From: Branchiostoma floridae
Taxonomy: Eukaryota; Chordata; Leptocardii; Amphioxiformes; Branchiostomatidae
NCBI RefSeq assembly: GCF_000003815.2
Contig: NC_049992.1
Coordinates: 13,183,105 to 13,247,104, forward strand
Reading direction: 5' to 3'
Length of the DNA: 64,000 nucleotides
In this document: piece by piece, positions 9,581 through 22,009 of the stretch
How the letters are laid out: the number at the start of each line of letters is the position of its first letter
Numbering within the stretch: position 1 is the stretch's first letter
Notes under the pieces: generated by a model
Told to the model about the DNA's origin: nothing
What the model saw: the letters and a program-made list of their open reading frames with translations, nothing else
Database searches by the model: none
Made by a program: the position numbers and the translations under genes

Positions 9581-11183
9581 CGTAAAGGGAGACAACTTGA
9601 TCTTACCTAGATTGTTGCAAATTATCAATTGGTGCAAATTATGTCCATGTGGATCATACGACTACATTCGGATGTGCAAATTCAGCGTTATATCACCAGA
9701 ATGAGGATTAACTCGGATTGAAAATCCTTTATGTACAGACCAAGACAGTCATTTTGCCTGTCGGATCAGGCAAGGAAATTAAATGAACACAGAATACATA
9801 CAGAAGACATGTATGGATAGTAGAGGTCTCGTGGGTATGAGGTTTCACCAGCGATTGTTTGCTGTTTGTTTGTTTTGTCCTTGTAGCTGGTGCCAGTGGC
9901 TCGTTTGTTGCGACGAAAACTGGACAGCACACGAAGTTCCAAATAAATTTTTCTCTGTTGTTTCTGGTTTTCTATAATGAATAAGCCTTAACGATAATCA
10001 TCTGATAATCATCTGATAATCATCTGATAATCATCTGATAATCATCTGATAATCATCAGATAATCATCATTGTTTGGGAATGTCCTCAAACTGTAAGTAT
10101 CTGCTATTACAATAGTTTCTGTAGGGCTAATGGACCAGGCACAATACCTTGTTTTATGGCGATCAGACGACAGGAGACAGAAGCCTTTATCTTCTTCCAA
10201 GCTTAAGAGCGGGTTTATCTATTTCAACAGAAACCCCCGGAAGAGACAAGTGTTACGGAACCATCTTGTGCATGCATGTTTAATACCTTCAACAAATAAT
10301 GACCTTAAGTTACGTCAATAAAGATGAACCTTTTGATAAGATCGTTATTTCCAGTTTTTATCCAGAGAACGTACTGACAATCAAATGACTCTGTATGTAG
10401 TGACTGGTTTTTGTACGTTGTCTAATGTTATCAGTAACAGTTACCACTGTACTTAGATCTACTGTATTTTTAATAATGTCTACAAAAACAGTTTTGTATA
10501 TACAAACGAATTAAAGTAAATGTTGTACTAACGCTATTTCTTGACATGTTTGGCTGGAGTATTTTTGGAATAGTATATAATTTGACATTACATCAGTATA
10601 AACATCGCTGTCACACCTGTACTATCCCGGTTAAATCCTGTCCCTTAGTTAGGGTGGTTATGACCTGAGATGATCTCGAGACGACAAAAAATGACAACGC
10701 ATTCTTTAGTTCCAGAAAGGGCATTCAGTCTCGGGCTGTTAAAGATACTCCAGTAAATCACTGTGCTGTATTCTTGGCTTTGTTCTTGATGTCAATGAGA
10801 CGCGGTGTCCCGGATGTAGCCGCGATGATGAGTGGTAGGGAGCTACCATTTCAAAGCCGATGGGGGTGGGGATGAAAGAATATCATAATGATTGTTTGGG
10901 AATGCATGATCTATTAAATCTATTGATCTTATAAAAATAGGTGCAGCATCGCACTATCATTAGGATATGTGTACCATCAAGACAGCAAAGAGTTATCAAT
11001 ATATTTGCCCTAAACCGTCTGTCAACCATGAAGACGAAACATGAAACCGGTTCCTTCAGTTACTAACTGTGTTACGTAACGTTAGCACACTGGTTACAGT
11101 GGCGGCCCTCAACATGTGAGTTTGGGGGGTCAAAGACAACCTTCTACTACTTTCAAGGTATGAAGGACAGTGTGTAGCACACT
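9581..11183. other. Intergenic region between genes C and E
   Basis: No coding exon seen. It contains the 11-bp tandem repeat at 9993-10070 and otherwise unremarkable AT-rich sequence. Confidence 0.5.
9993..10070. repeat. 11-bp tandem repeat (taatcatctga)n
   Basis: About seven consecutive copies of an 11-base unit, nearly perfect until the last one or two. Confidence 0.95.
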
Positions 11184-14100
11184 ATGGTCGCCGTGTGGGC
11201 CCCACCACTAGTGGCGTTACTCCTGTGTGGGACAGTTGTGATAGGGCAAGGCTATCCCTCAGGTGAGTGGCCGCCATCTTTGTTCAAGGCTGACAACAAC
11301 GTCAACATGTCGATACATACCGATCTATTTCTCCGGGCAAAGAGCAAGTCTTAGCAACAACAAAAAAACGAAGACCAGTTCGCCCCAAAGCTGCCAAATT
11401 TGAGTGAATCACTTGTCAAGGGATGCATATCTCTAGCTGGAAAATTATTCAGCAAAGCTTGGCTGTTCGCGGCAAATAAATTCTGCCCCATTCCATGACA
11501 ATACAGCACCTTAACTTACAAGTAGTACCTTGTCGACATGTCTCGCCAAAACAAGCATATCTAGGTCATTTAGTCGTCAGAGGAAAAGTCAATGCAGCTT
11601 TCATACATCATGACATAACATTCATAATCAACCCATATCTCGTATACGTTATGCTCAGTTTCAAGATAACACACTATTGTCTACTATAAGGGTATGTACT
11701 GTCACCCTGACAACACTATAGTCTACTGTGTTGGCTTCCTTCCAAGGTCTAGTGGTTGGGTGTTATTGTGGCGATACGGTGGGAACTGGTAGCGCAGCTT
11801 GGGTGTTGAAGCCCACTCCTAGTGAAGATAGTGCCACGAAAGATGAAGCGCTACGAAGACGTCACATGTGTCTTCATTCCAAAAGATCAGCACTTTCAAC
11901 TTTGTATTGCTGCTGTGTTTCCCGGTGCAATGGCCTAGTGGGTAGAGTGTTCGCCTTGCATTCGGTAGGTCGTGAGTTGGTACATGCTTCTTTCTCTGCT
12001 TAGCACTCAGCATTCGGGAAAGAGTATGGAAGTTGAACACACACCACTACCAGTGGACTAGCCCCCTGCTGTAGTAATTGCGTTGTGTGGCCCAAGGGCT
12101 ACTGAAACGGAGATGGGCGCCGCCCTATGCGCCATCAGGCGCGGGAAGGACTTTAACTTTTTAACTAATTGCTGCTGTGTGTGGACAGACAGGCTTGTTT
12201 ATGGTATGTTAATGTTAGAAGACGTTCTGCATTTAGAGTTAGAATGATTGATTTTACTTCTCAGGTCCGTCTCTTCTCAGAGCATTATCTATTCGTAATG
12301 ATTCTGTTGCCTACAGTCAATGGGTACACCGTTCGGCCAGTTATAATAATAAACTGTCCGTCGACGAGAGAACATGTAAATACTGTTCAGGGAAAGCAGT
12401 GGAAGATGAACTACATAATAAAAGTTTTCAAGCAACAAGATTTTTTTTTTTTTTAATTTTTTTTATTGCATTTCACAGAAAAGCACAGATTTACAGAAAT
12501 CAAAAGAAATTACAAAAGTTGAAAGAAAGTACAAAACACAGACCACGGATCCAAAATAATATATCATAAAGGTGGAAATAAACGAACGAAGGCTACAGTG
12601 AAAAAACATTTACAACAACTGGTATTCAATCATCTGAACATAGTTAAGGATAACAACGAAGATGGATACTACATGACAGGTAATATGGACAAGTGGAGAA
12701 GAAAGTAGAACAATGCCAATGGAAGATAGCAATGGACCAATTAATTAGCAAGGTTAAATGGGAAAGACTCCCATTTACTAAAATGGATATCTAATTTGTT
12801 CCTTCTCTCTGCTATCATATATTCTGTCTTGTAATATCTCTTTACATACGAAATGTAATGATTTACAACTAGTTTTTTGTCTCTCTGTATGAAAATATAA
12901 TGTTTGGCCACTAGAATTAACAAATTCTCGATTACATTACAATTTTCAGATATGTCACCTAAAATAACTGTCTGAAAGTCCAGATGTAAGGTTTTATTTA
13001 CTATTGTTTTAAACCATATTTCTAAATCTGTCCAAAAAGTAACAACTCTAGGGCAGTCCCAGAATAAGTGTCTAATGGTCTCTACTTCCTCACAATGTGC
13101 ACAGTTCGGGCTATTTAGAATTTTCCAGATGTATAACATTTTCTTTGTGGCTAACAATCTGTGCAATATTTTATATTGAAAAATTCTTAGTTTCGGGCAT
13201 ATAGTCAGTGCATAAACTAATCTAAAAACCCATTTCCACGGGAAAATTGTATTAAATTCATCTTCCCAGCGTCTTTGTATGTTCAGTGGGTTTCTATTTT
13301 CTGATTGCAAAAAGGATGTATAGATAATTTTGTTTATTTTAGTTGCCTTCAGCCATACGTAATTTGCTGTATGAGGTAAGATAGGGCCTATTACTGGTGT
13401 GTTATCTAAAAGCTTTTNNNNNNNNNNNNNNNNNNNNNNNNNNNNNNNNNNNNNNNNNNNNNNNNNNNNNNNNNNNNNNNNNNNNNNNNNNNNNNNNNNN
13501 NNNNNNNNNNNNNNNNNGATTGTACTCTAGCTTATCAAATGCTGTACCGAATTTAGCAGAAAGGCCATTGTAAGATAAAAAAGCGTCCATTTGTATCCAA
13601 AAGGTCATTAATGTAATAAATTCCATGTTTAAGAGGTTTTTCCCATATAATAGGCGTATTTTCGATTACGATACTTGAGTTGCACCATAAGAGTTGTGCT
13701 TGTATCTCTTTCAAAGTTTCAGGAGGTTTAAATTGGAAAGAAAGCCATGCTTTCAAAACATCTTTGAAAAAGGGATTAGGAGAGGCAAGTAATCTAATAA
13801 AAACATTATTCATTTGATCAGTGGATATCTTTGTTGCGATATCGTTCCCCAAGGACAGTTGTAAGAACGGATACAAATATCTACTAAATATTACGGACGA
13901 TGTACATAAGAAAGATTTGCGACTTGAATCTTGCTGGAAGAATATTCTTGGAACCCATGAAGCCTTACGGGTAAGGTCAAAAGAAGGTAGATGTATTAAT
14001 CCTAAACCTCCATTGTCATATGTATTGTAAAGGATTTTACGTTTAATTTTTTCAGGTTTACCATTCCATATGAATTTAAAAATTTTTTGCTCATATGTTT

Positions 14101-16654
14101 GGAAAAAAGTTTTTCCGGGGGAAGGTAAAGACAAAAATAAGTGGGTAAATTGTGAGACCACAAGTGTATTAATGAGGGTAATCTTGCCATAAAGTGTCAT
14201 GGGTAACATTCTCCAAGGTTGGAGAGTTCTGTCAACTTTAGTTAACCTATCTTGATAATTATCTGTAAGTTTATTTATGTCTCCGGTGATCCCAACTCCG
14301 AGCATTTTTACCGGTCCATTTGTCCATATTATAGGGAGATTACTTGTTTATATTATGTTAATGTTAGAACACGTTCTGCATTTAGAGTTAGAATGGTTGA
14401 TTTTACTTCTCAGTTCCGAATCTTCTCAGAGCATTATCTTATCTATTAGTAATTTTGCCTACAGTCGACGGGTACCCCGTTCGTCCAGTTATAATAACAG
14501 TTATTCAATCAACAAGATTTTACACATTATGTCAAGTGCTCAACTATCTGTTATCTTGCAAAGTTGGTTTGTAGTATGCACTTGTAAGAAGTCAGTTCGA
14601 ACTCTTCGCCTAGCATTGTCCGTTCCCTCCCTCCGGTATCTCACGACTCTTTCCCCATAGTGGATGGGTACACTGTACGTCAGGGAGACTGCCCTGGGAA
14701 CGACATCTGGGACATCTATGGAACCGGCATCACCCTGCAAACCTGCGCGGACCGCTGCTCAAGTCATCCCGACTGTGTCTCCTTCATGTTTTATGACAAC
14801 ACAAAGTGCTACCCGAAGACTCAAACATGCGCCGAAACGGACAAGAGCAACCCTAAAAATGTGTTCTACGACAAAAGCACCAGTACCCTTGATACAGGTT
14901 TGTACACAAATGTATAAATCGATACGTATATATACATATTGCTTAAAACTGAATGTCAAATGCCATGAAATACTACCTTACATAGGACAAAAATTGGGAA
15001 TATGATATGAATGTATCGATACGAATTGAAACGCAATTTGCAAATCTGCATATTGTAATTGCAGTGTAAAAAGACATGTCCAATAACAATGCATCATACA
15101 CAACAGCCGAAGGCCAATATGTTCTGACGCTACAGGAAACGGAAATGACGGGATAGCAAATGATCTCCAGTTAGCACAAGGTCCCAACGGAGATTTCGAC
15201 GGTGCTTTCCAGTTTTCCGGGAATTCCTACATTGACATTCCCAACAACGGTAGGCTGGATGTACGTTCCTCCTACACCATACTGGCCCACATATACCCTA
15301 CTGGTGACGCTGGACCAATCGTCAACTACGTGGGTGACAACAATGAGTGGGCGGTACATCTTTGGCAGACGTCTTCAAGGGCCCTGTTCATGCGGTAAGT
15401 TTGTAGTCTGTTATTCAGCCTATTCCAGGTCTAAGAAAGAAAGATCAGACTTAAACAAGAAGCAAGGATCTCTGTAAGTCATTTGTTTCTTATCTTCGAC
15501 TGACAACTGAAAGATTCTGACTAAGATTCTCTGTTGCAGAACGATCGGAAGAGATGGACATTTTTCACCTGCCATCTCTGCGGATGTGCTGCAGCAGCAC
15601 GCGTGGAACTATGTGGGTGGAACCTACGACAGCAACACAGGGATGGAATCCATCTGGAACAACGGTGAGATGGTCGGACAGAAGCAGATCGGGGTCTCAA
15701 CGGTCGCAAGTCAGTACCCTATCCGGGTGGCTGTGAGGGACGGAGACAATCGGAGGTTCAGGGGTCGCATATCCTGCCTGCAGATATACAACTACGCCAT
15801 GACTCAGGAACAGATTGTCGCAGCGCGACGGAGGTGTTTCCAACAGGTTCCAGGAGGCTCGGGTGGCACTACAGCTGAGAATACAGGTAAAAACACATGA
15901 CATATCTTTATTGTGTAATTTCAGTATATCAAGACACTACATAAAACATGTTAAATCACAATGCGTCATACAAAACAGCGGAAGGTATCAATATGTTATG
16001 ATATCAATGCTTTCAATATGTTTGATCTGAGACTGAGTATGGTGATTGAATCTTTGATTCCATAACCTTGAATGTTTCCTTTCTGGTGGATATTTTTCAC
16101 AACTTACAAAACTTAAATGAACTTACAGGTAGTAGTATCCAGTATGTCCAATGTACGTCTATTCATTGTTTTTGGTTTCACAAAATAGTCAGATATCTAA
16201 ACGTACTGTTTCTTTGTTAAGTGAAGACTACAATCGAAAAGACGTGTAGTAATTACTATGATCATATTCCATAGACTCTCCAGGAGCCCAGCTCAGTGGC
16301 GGCGCCATCGCTGGGATCGTCATCGGTGTACTGGTCGGTGTCGGCCTATTGGCGGTGTTCGTCCACCATTGCAAGAAGACCGGCTCACAACCCACTCCTG
16401 CCAACCGGGCCAACCCAAACCCACAGGCAGCTAGGGTGAACAACACGGTGGTGCACAGCCCGACCGTGGTGTCACAAAACCCCGCATATAACCCATACCC
16501 CCCTCCCCCGCAATATCCTCCCCCTCCCGCCTACAACACTGCTGTGAACATGCCTACCCAACCCCCAGGCTCACAGTATACTTCCCAGTTCCACTCGTCC
16601 CTCGATCCCGCGTATGCCCCTCCCCCCGAACCAGTCAAATATGGAATGACGTAG
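11184..16654 (+). CDS. Gene E: PAN/Apple plus LamG-like membrane receptor
   Basis: Exons: 11184-11262 (signal peptide, MVAVWAPPLVALLLCGTVV), 14661-14897 (PAN/Apple), 15136-15394 and 15540-15886 (LamG-like, concanavalin A fold; the join between them is phase 2), 16284-16654 (anchor and tail). Joined length 430 aa. The PAN exon has six spaced cysteines (GDCPG, TCADRC, DCVSFMFY, KCY, QTC). The LamG-like part shows FDGAFQFSGNSYIDIP, YTILAHIYP, WNYVGGTYD and the closing GRISCLQIYNYAMTQEQI, typical of LamG_3 domains that bind sugars or proteins. The anchor exon ([17 protein letters not shown]) is almost the same as that of gene A. The tail has PPAYNTAV and ends YGMT. The long first intron has taken in a SINE and LINEs. 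Likely a lectin-type surface receptor. Confidence 0.85.
11919..12167 (+). mobile_element. tRNA-derived SINE, copy 2
   Basis: Same family as 698-975. The A box tggcctagtgg at 11931-11941 fits the RNA polymerase III consensus; the B box is more worn (gtcgtgagttgg). The 3' part has gaaacggagatgggcgccg and ends ctttaactttttaacta. A perfect 13-bp target duplication, attgctgctgtgt, lies at 11906-11918 and 12168-12180. It sits in the first intron of gene E. Confidence 0.9.
12190..12434 (+). mobile_element. LINE C-terminal fragment, left flank copy
   Basis: One frame reads SVDERTCKYCSGKAVEDELH, the zinc-knuckle region near the C-terminus of LINE ORF2. The block is repeated with roughly 10 percent difference at 14344-14522, on the other side of the minus-strand LINE. 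Confidence 0.7.
12435..14343 (-). mobile_element. 5'-truncated L1/Tx1-like LINE, ORF2 C-terminal part
   Basis: Read on the minus strand from about 14343: LPIIW, GPVKMLGVGITGDINKL, then RTLQPWRMLPMTLYGKI, INTLVVSQFTHLFLSLPSP, IFKFIWNGKPEKIKR and GGLGLIHLPSFDL. This is the stretch just after the reverse transcriptase palm in L1/Tx1-type ORF2. After the gap at 13418-13517 it continues with a C-terminal knuckle (CAHCEEVETIRHLFWDCP) and stops near 12744. The poly(A) tail appears as the T run at 12440-12455 on the + strand. Apart from the gap the frame is open with few breaks, so the copy is fairly young. It lies antisense in the first intron of gene E. Confidence 0.88.
13418..13517. other. Assembly gap (100 N)
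   Basis: A run of exactly 100 N inside the minus-strand LINE, probably a gap of unknown true size. Confidence 0.99.
14344..14522 (+). mobile_element. LINE C-terminal fragment, right flank copy
   Basis: Direct repeat of 12190-12434 with about 68 bp less. Shared blocks include gttctgcatttagagttag, tgattttacttctcag and tcttctcagagcattatct, and both copies end in caacaagatt. It starts exactly at the 5' end of the minus-strand LINE. Confidence 0.7.
16120..16654 (+). repeat. Duplicated intron plus membrane-anchor exon, copy in gene E
   Basis: Partner of 5640-6226. Intron matches include aatgtacgtct, acaaaatagtc, acgtactgtttctttgt and the acceptor region. The transmembrane segment differs at few codons (gtgatc/gtcatc, gtgctg/gtactg, ctgttg/ctattg), and most of these changes are silent. 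Confidence 0.85.
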
Positions 16655-17609
16655 ATCTAGCACGTCCGACTGAATCACATTTTGGGTCCTTTAAGACCCA
16701 ATATTAAGTACTTCATCACTTTCCGTAAGGTCTGGGGCTCGTAAACGAGACTGAGAATCACGAAAAAAAATGTAATTCAATCCTTGACCTGAACCGGCAC
16801 TGATTTCTTGACATCGTACGTCCATACTGTCTCTAATGGAATCCTATTTTGGGGGAAACATTCATCTCAAACATTTTCCTTACATCAGACTTGAATTATT
16901 GTGCATATGGTAAGATATTTCGTGATATGTACTAGTACATCAGCTTTCATGTTTATTCGGAAAGGCGTGACTTGTGATGCAGTGCACAGCTTTTAACACC
17001 ACCTTTACTGATGGTCATTATTTGTATCGTCTTTAACGTTTTCCTTCAACTAAAACATATCTATATACTAGTATATGTATACATGTATATATAAAGGAGT
17101 ATTTTCTAACAAAGATTTTGATGTTGTTTACGTGTCCTATATCTTTAGTAGATAAGCTACATAACAATAAGCACAAGTCATTTGATTTACTTCCACTTAA
17201 TTATCGAATGAAAAGTATGCTTTTCACTTAAAGTAGTGTTAATGCATACCAAAGAGCTTTTATATCTGATATGAAAGCTCCTTGTGCATACTAACCAAAC
17301 TGTCTCATATATACCAGATTCAGTTAGAGAAAGGTTCAATCAATGTACCTGCTATAGAATGATTGAAACATTCCACATCGAACTGAACAGGAAGTGTTTC
17401 AACTTACCGCCAGTTGTGTAGTATCGGTCAATAGCAACACTTATATATAATATTTACATACGCATGCTCATTATTCGACAGAGCTGACGGATATCTATGC
17501 TTAACCCCACGCAGCGACGAACAAACTTGTTTATTTGATCTTAGTACTTTAGACTTTCCTAAAGCTTTGACAAACGAAGTTCGACGCTGCAATCATCCGA
17601 CTTTTAAGA
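16655..17609. other. Intergenic region between genes E and D
   Basis: AT-rich; presumed 3' UTR of E and promoter of D. No coding exon or clear mobile element seen. Confidence 0.5.
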
Positions 17610-20600
17610 TGGCCCAGCTGCTTTTTGTGCTTGTTCTGGTGACTCTTTTCAACAGTTCCTTCCAACAAGGTATGTACATTATACATTTTCACAAAAAGTC
17701 AAGTTGCCCCAAATAGAAGAAGCTCAAACTTTGTTTGAATGGCATTTGTACTTTAAACTTCCACGGGGCGTTGAGAAAGTGTTTTAGACAGAGAAGGCAA
17801 GACGGTTGGTGCCGTAGCAGCTAGCTTGACGTACATAAACATGGCACGATCACCTTTTCTGTTTATGCTGACTATAATAAACAATTCCAATCAACACTGC
17901 AAGTGATATGTCAAGAGAACAATATCGTAGAATGTGATATATAACGTGATTCTATAATGGCTATAATTACGAATGGCGCTGCTAGTTTTTATCTAGTATG
18001 ACTCAAACTGTTAGAAGAAACTGCTAATATAGGCTCTTAAAAATAGGCTGCGTTGATCATGAGTTGTCGGATTAGGCCCTGTAAAAATACCAAACTTACG
18101 ACTAGTAGAACCTCCTTGAGTAGATCTGCAACACGTTACTATGTGCTCTTGGTCACGTATTTGTTATTGACCAACCTACGGAAGCATAATAAATATGCAG
18201 CGAGATTTGTACATGCCATTCGTAACAAACGCGTGTGTTTACCCAGTGTACTGGCAAATAACAGTGGCAGTGGGGGTACATTGGACGTGACGTTCCTTCC
18301 ACACGTTGCTTTTGTACGAGGCTTAGCACAACATGTGTGCTAAGTATTGATATTCATTTGGTGACTGTTATGTCTCGCCTTATTGATCGTTTATTGAAGT
18401 CACTACCTCCTCTATTCTCAAACATTGAACTTTCAACCTTGAACTTTCAATCATTGTTTCTAGATATATCGAACCTTTCAAACTTGCATGCAGCCCTCTG
18501 AAATGTTGATGGTATGCTTACTGTGTATTTGATGTATAGAATAGAAGATGAATACGGTATTTCCATGTGAAGTGGGGCAGCAAAATAACGCCAATCAAAG
18601 TAGCAGTTGCATTGACAATTTGTGCTTCCATCTATTTTGTTTTAAGATGCAAGGTGTTGTTGTTATGACTGTGGCAATTTGACCAAACTTGCAATGATGT
18701 TAATTCAAGAGTGCATAATTGGTATAAGTCTAATATCGATGAAACTAGTTATAGACGGTGTTATGTTGGGAGTTGACAGTTGCTGATTACTCTAACATGG
18801 AAACATTCTCTCTTACCAGTATTAAAACACAAATAGACACATTCAACGTTTAACACATCTTGATTTTGAGGTTCTCTTTAAATCTCAAGATCAAAAGCAA
18901 GTAATTTTTCCCAACTTGTTATGAAGCCAACAGAATCCGGTTAGTTGGAGGGTCAGGAGCGCACGAAGGTCGCGTGGAGGTTCGGCCGTCGTACAGTTAC
19001 AGCTGGGGGACCGTGTGTGACGACTCCTTCGGAATGAATGACGCCAGGGTGGTCTGCAGGATGTTGGGATATTCCGGAGCTTCGGCTGTACGTGACTCAA
19101 CGTATTATGGACAAGGTACTGTATGGGCATTCATGTGACACTTTTTTCCTGAGCATGGCGTATACGTATGTATGCAAAAGGCCTATTAGCCAATACACTT
19201 CCATACAAGGAGGTTAGAAGACCTGTTACTCTTCTAAGCCAACGAAATTATGAGGCATATTCAGTCTCTGTAATTGTTCTATACATAAATATGCACAAGT
19301 TCCTCACATCGCTGAAATACGGATTATGTAACATTAACATCTTTCATCATATTTTAATATTAGTCTTACATTGACTTTGACTAAGGCGTTGTATCAATCT
19401 GCAAAATATTCAGGACGTCAACGAAACAGTCGCTGGATCCAGAGTTGGAGCGACAAGATATGAATGAATGACGCTACAAATGATAATTTCTACCGTTCCA
19501 TATATCCTTTCAGTCTACTTTTTTTGCATTAGACATACTTATGCAATCTCGTATCACAGGAGAGTGGGTAAAGTCTAAAGAAGAAAATGTGTTTACGTTT
19601 TGTTTGGCACATTAGGCTCTGGAAATATCTACATGGATGAGCTTAGGTGCACTGGGACGGAGACTAGCCTGTTTAATTGCCCGTATGCAGGGTGGGGAGT
19701 TGATGATTGTACTCATAGTGAAGATGTCGGTGTCGTCTGTTACACGGACCCCTCTAGTGATCCTGGTAAGAGGACACTTGAGCTGTCCTTCATTATGATT
19801 TACAAATGTTGCCGTTCATTCCTGCATTTTTGGGCCGAAAATCAATCATGAAACTACGTTTGAGTTTTTCATAAAGATTAAAGAAAGTTTATTTATTCAA
19901 CCAACCTATATAGCCAACAGAATCCGGTTAGTTGGAGGGTCAGGAGCACACGAAGGTCGAGTGGAGGTTCGGCCGTCTTACAGTTACAGCTGGGGGACCG
20001 TGTGTGACGACTCCTTCGGAATGAATGACGCTAGGGTTGTCTGTAGGATGTTGGGATATTCCGGAGCGACAGCTTATCGTGGCTCAGCGTACTATGGACG
20101 AGGTATTATATGAGTTATCATTGCATGCATACGCCAACTAATATGTTGCATGTATTTGCTTGGAAGAAGAAAATTCTGATCAAATTGCGGTGCTGGAATG
20201 TGTATTATGTCTTCCAGTCTACTGCTTGATGTCAAACCTTTTTGATAACTAGTTCTACGTCACAAAATGAGTAAGCAAATAAAGGATGTTATTCAAATTT
20301 TGTTTTGCATGATAGGCTCTGGAAACATCTACATGGATGAACTTAGGTGCACTGGGACAGAGAGTAGCCTGTTTGATTGCCGGTACGATGGATGGGGAGT
20401 TGATGATTGTACTCATAGTGAAGATGTCGGTGTCGTCTGTTACACTTTTTCTGGCAGTACCCTCATGCCTGATAATGGTAAGATATAGTTAAATCCGTTT
20501 GAAGACCGAAGATATGGCTATATGGTGCTTCACGGAACCCTCGAAGTCGACAAAATAACCAGAAATGACGACACTAGAAGTAGAAGCATCTATAGGAATG

Positions 20601-21575
20601 GTTTTGATAATTAACTAAGGGATTCTCTGGACTGTTGTTAATTTTCCCCTGCGTACTTTTATCAATTTGAAATCACACATTCTACAGAAACCCATACTAA
20701 AATTAGATGTCAACAATGACTTGTATCTGTTACCATTTAAGGTTGCCGGACTGTCCGTATTTCTGGGTCGTCTTCGACTCAGTCTGCGCGGATGACAACC
20801 TACACTATGACGGGACAGACTTTGAGTGGTCGACCGGTGTACAAATCTTCAGTTGGTGAGATAGGCTATCTGTTCTACTATCAACAGGATGATAGGTGGC
20901 ACGTTGGCTCTAGCTTGGGGAGTGATGTTGTGGGAATGTACGTGGCCGACACCAGCATCTATGCGGAAGACATCTCTGGGACTTGGTATCTGACCGACGG
21001 CAACGGCTTTCAACCAAACTATCATGTGAGAGTCACTTGCGAATTCGCTGGTAACATGGGTAAGTTCCAAATTTCCTGCTCAACGTTTCGTGTCTGCGAC
21101 ATTGGGTTGGGGTGATTCAGACTCATAATATTCAAGACTCAAAGACATGTATATTTTGAACACACGAGGGTCTGTGTTCTTTGAATAGCACTATTTCTGT
21201 GCCTTATGTTCCCCTTTCCATGTGCAGTATATAAAACCACTATGCATAATTGCGGATTCAAAATCATATTTCGAACTTACATCGTATCTAATTTTTTTGT
21301 TTCTATAAGGTGTCGCATCAGGGCTAAGCACAGGAGCCATCGTTGGCATCTCCATCGGAGTTGTTGCGGCTGTGGCGTTGATCATAGTCATTTCCTACTG
21401 CTGCTGCTGTAAGAAAAGTGCACCTGTTGCGACTACGGCAGAGAACAGCCAGCCTGCGGGTACCGCAAACCCCACCTTTCAGCCCACACCGTCCGGGCCT
21501 CCGCCGCCGTACTCACCTCCACCGCAGCCGCAGCCTGAAGGGCTGGTGTTCATCCGTGTGGTTCGCATTCAGTAA
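17610..21575 (+). CDS. Gene D: two-SRCR membrane receptor with an unnamed module
   Basis: Seven phase-1 exons: 17610-17670 (signal peptide, [15 protein letters not shown]), 18927-19115 and 19616-19765 (SRCR 1), 19914-20102 and 20316-20477 (SRCR 2), 20742-21059 (unnamed module), 21310-21575 (anchor and tail). Joined length 444 aa. Both SRCR are group A with [38 protein letters not shown] and [16 protein letters not shown]; the two are nearly identical. The module runs from [10 protein letters not shown] to VRVTCEF. The anchor begins [17 protein letters not shown], has a run of four Cys at the inner face (YCCCCKK), and the tail carries PPPPYSPPP, a PPxY motif. The signal peptide and anchor resemble those of gene C, so C and D are sister genes. 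Probably a scavenger-type receptor; ligand unknown. Confidence 0.85.
20742..21059 (+). CDS. Unnamed 106-residue ectodomain module exon
   Basis: One phase 1-1 exon. Key features are a leading Cys (GCRTV), [54 protein letters not shown] and a closing VRVTCEF. Alternating aromatic and hydrophobic residues suggest an all-beta fold with one disulfide. I do not recognise a named family. Its second half recurs in gene C at 8250-8471. Confidence 0.75.
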
Positions 21576-21578
21576 ATA

Positions 21579-21765
21579 TAAAGAACTATCTCCAGGCAGA
21601 ATATTACAACATCCTAAAGAACTATCTCCAGGCAGCATATTACAACATCCTAAAGAACTATCTCCAGGCAGCATATTACAACATCCTAAAGAACTATCTC
21701 CAGGCAGCATATTACAACATCCTAAAGAACTATTTCCAAGCAGCATCTTCACATTAAATCCATAA
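21579..21765. repeat. 36-bp tandem repeat, five copies, just after the gene D stop
   Basis: The unit aagaactatctccaggcagc plus atattacaacatccta recurs every 36 bp; the last copy is more diverged. It begins right after the TAA at 21573-21575, so it lies in the 3' UTR. Another + frame through it is open (LSPGSILQHPKE repeated). Confidence 0.95.
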
Positions 21766-22003
21766 TTGAAATTGTATAAAACTGCTTTCTTTGTTTTACT
21801 TGGTGACGTTAACGTTTGCATACTCAAGTATTTACTAGTTTTGTATTGAGGTATTTTAATGTGCTTATTTTTTAATTACTAGTACTTCATTACTTGTGAT
21901 ATTTTAGCGAGATATGACGTTTTTGCTTCACCTGGGGGAAGCCTGTGTGTTGTCGCACCCTAGGTACATACTGAACTGTGTTTGATGTGTTGTAAAACTA
22001 GAT

Positions 22004-22009
22004 AATAAA
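22004..22009 (+). terminator. Likely poly(A) signal of gene D
   Basis: AATAAA about 430 bases after the stop codon, the first good match in the 3' region. Confidence 0.45.

Noticed and set aside
12316-12345. Partial copy of the PAN exon start (aatgggtacaccgttcg resembles 14663-14680)
   Set aside because: The surrounding frame reads a LINE zinc knuckle (DERTCKYC, VEDELH), so the likeness to the PAN exon is best taken as chance.
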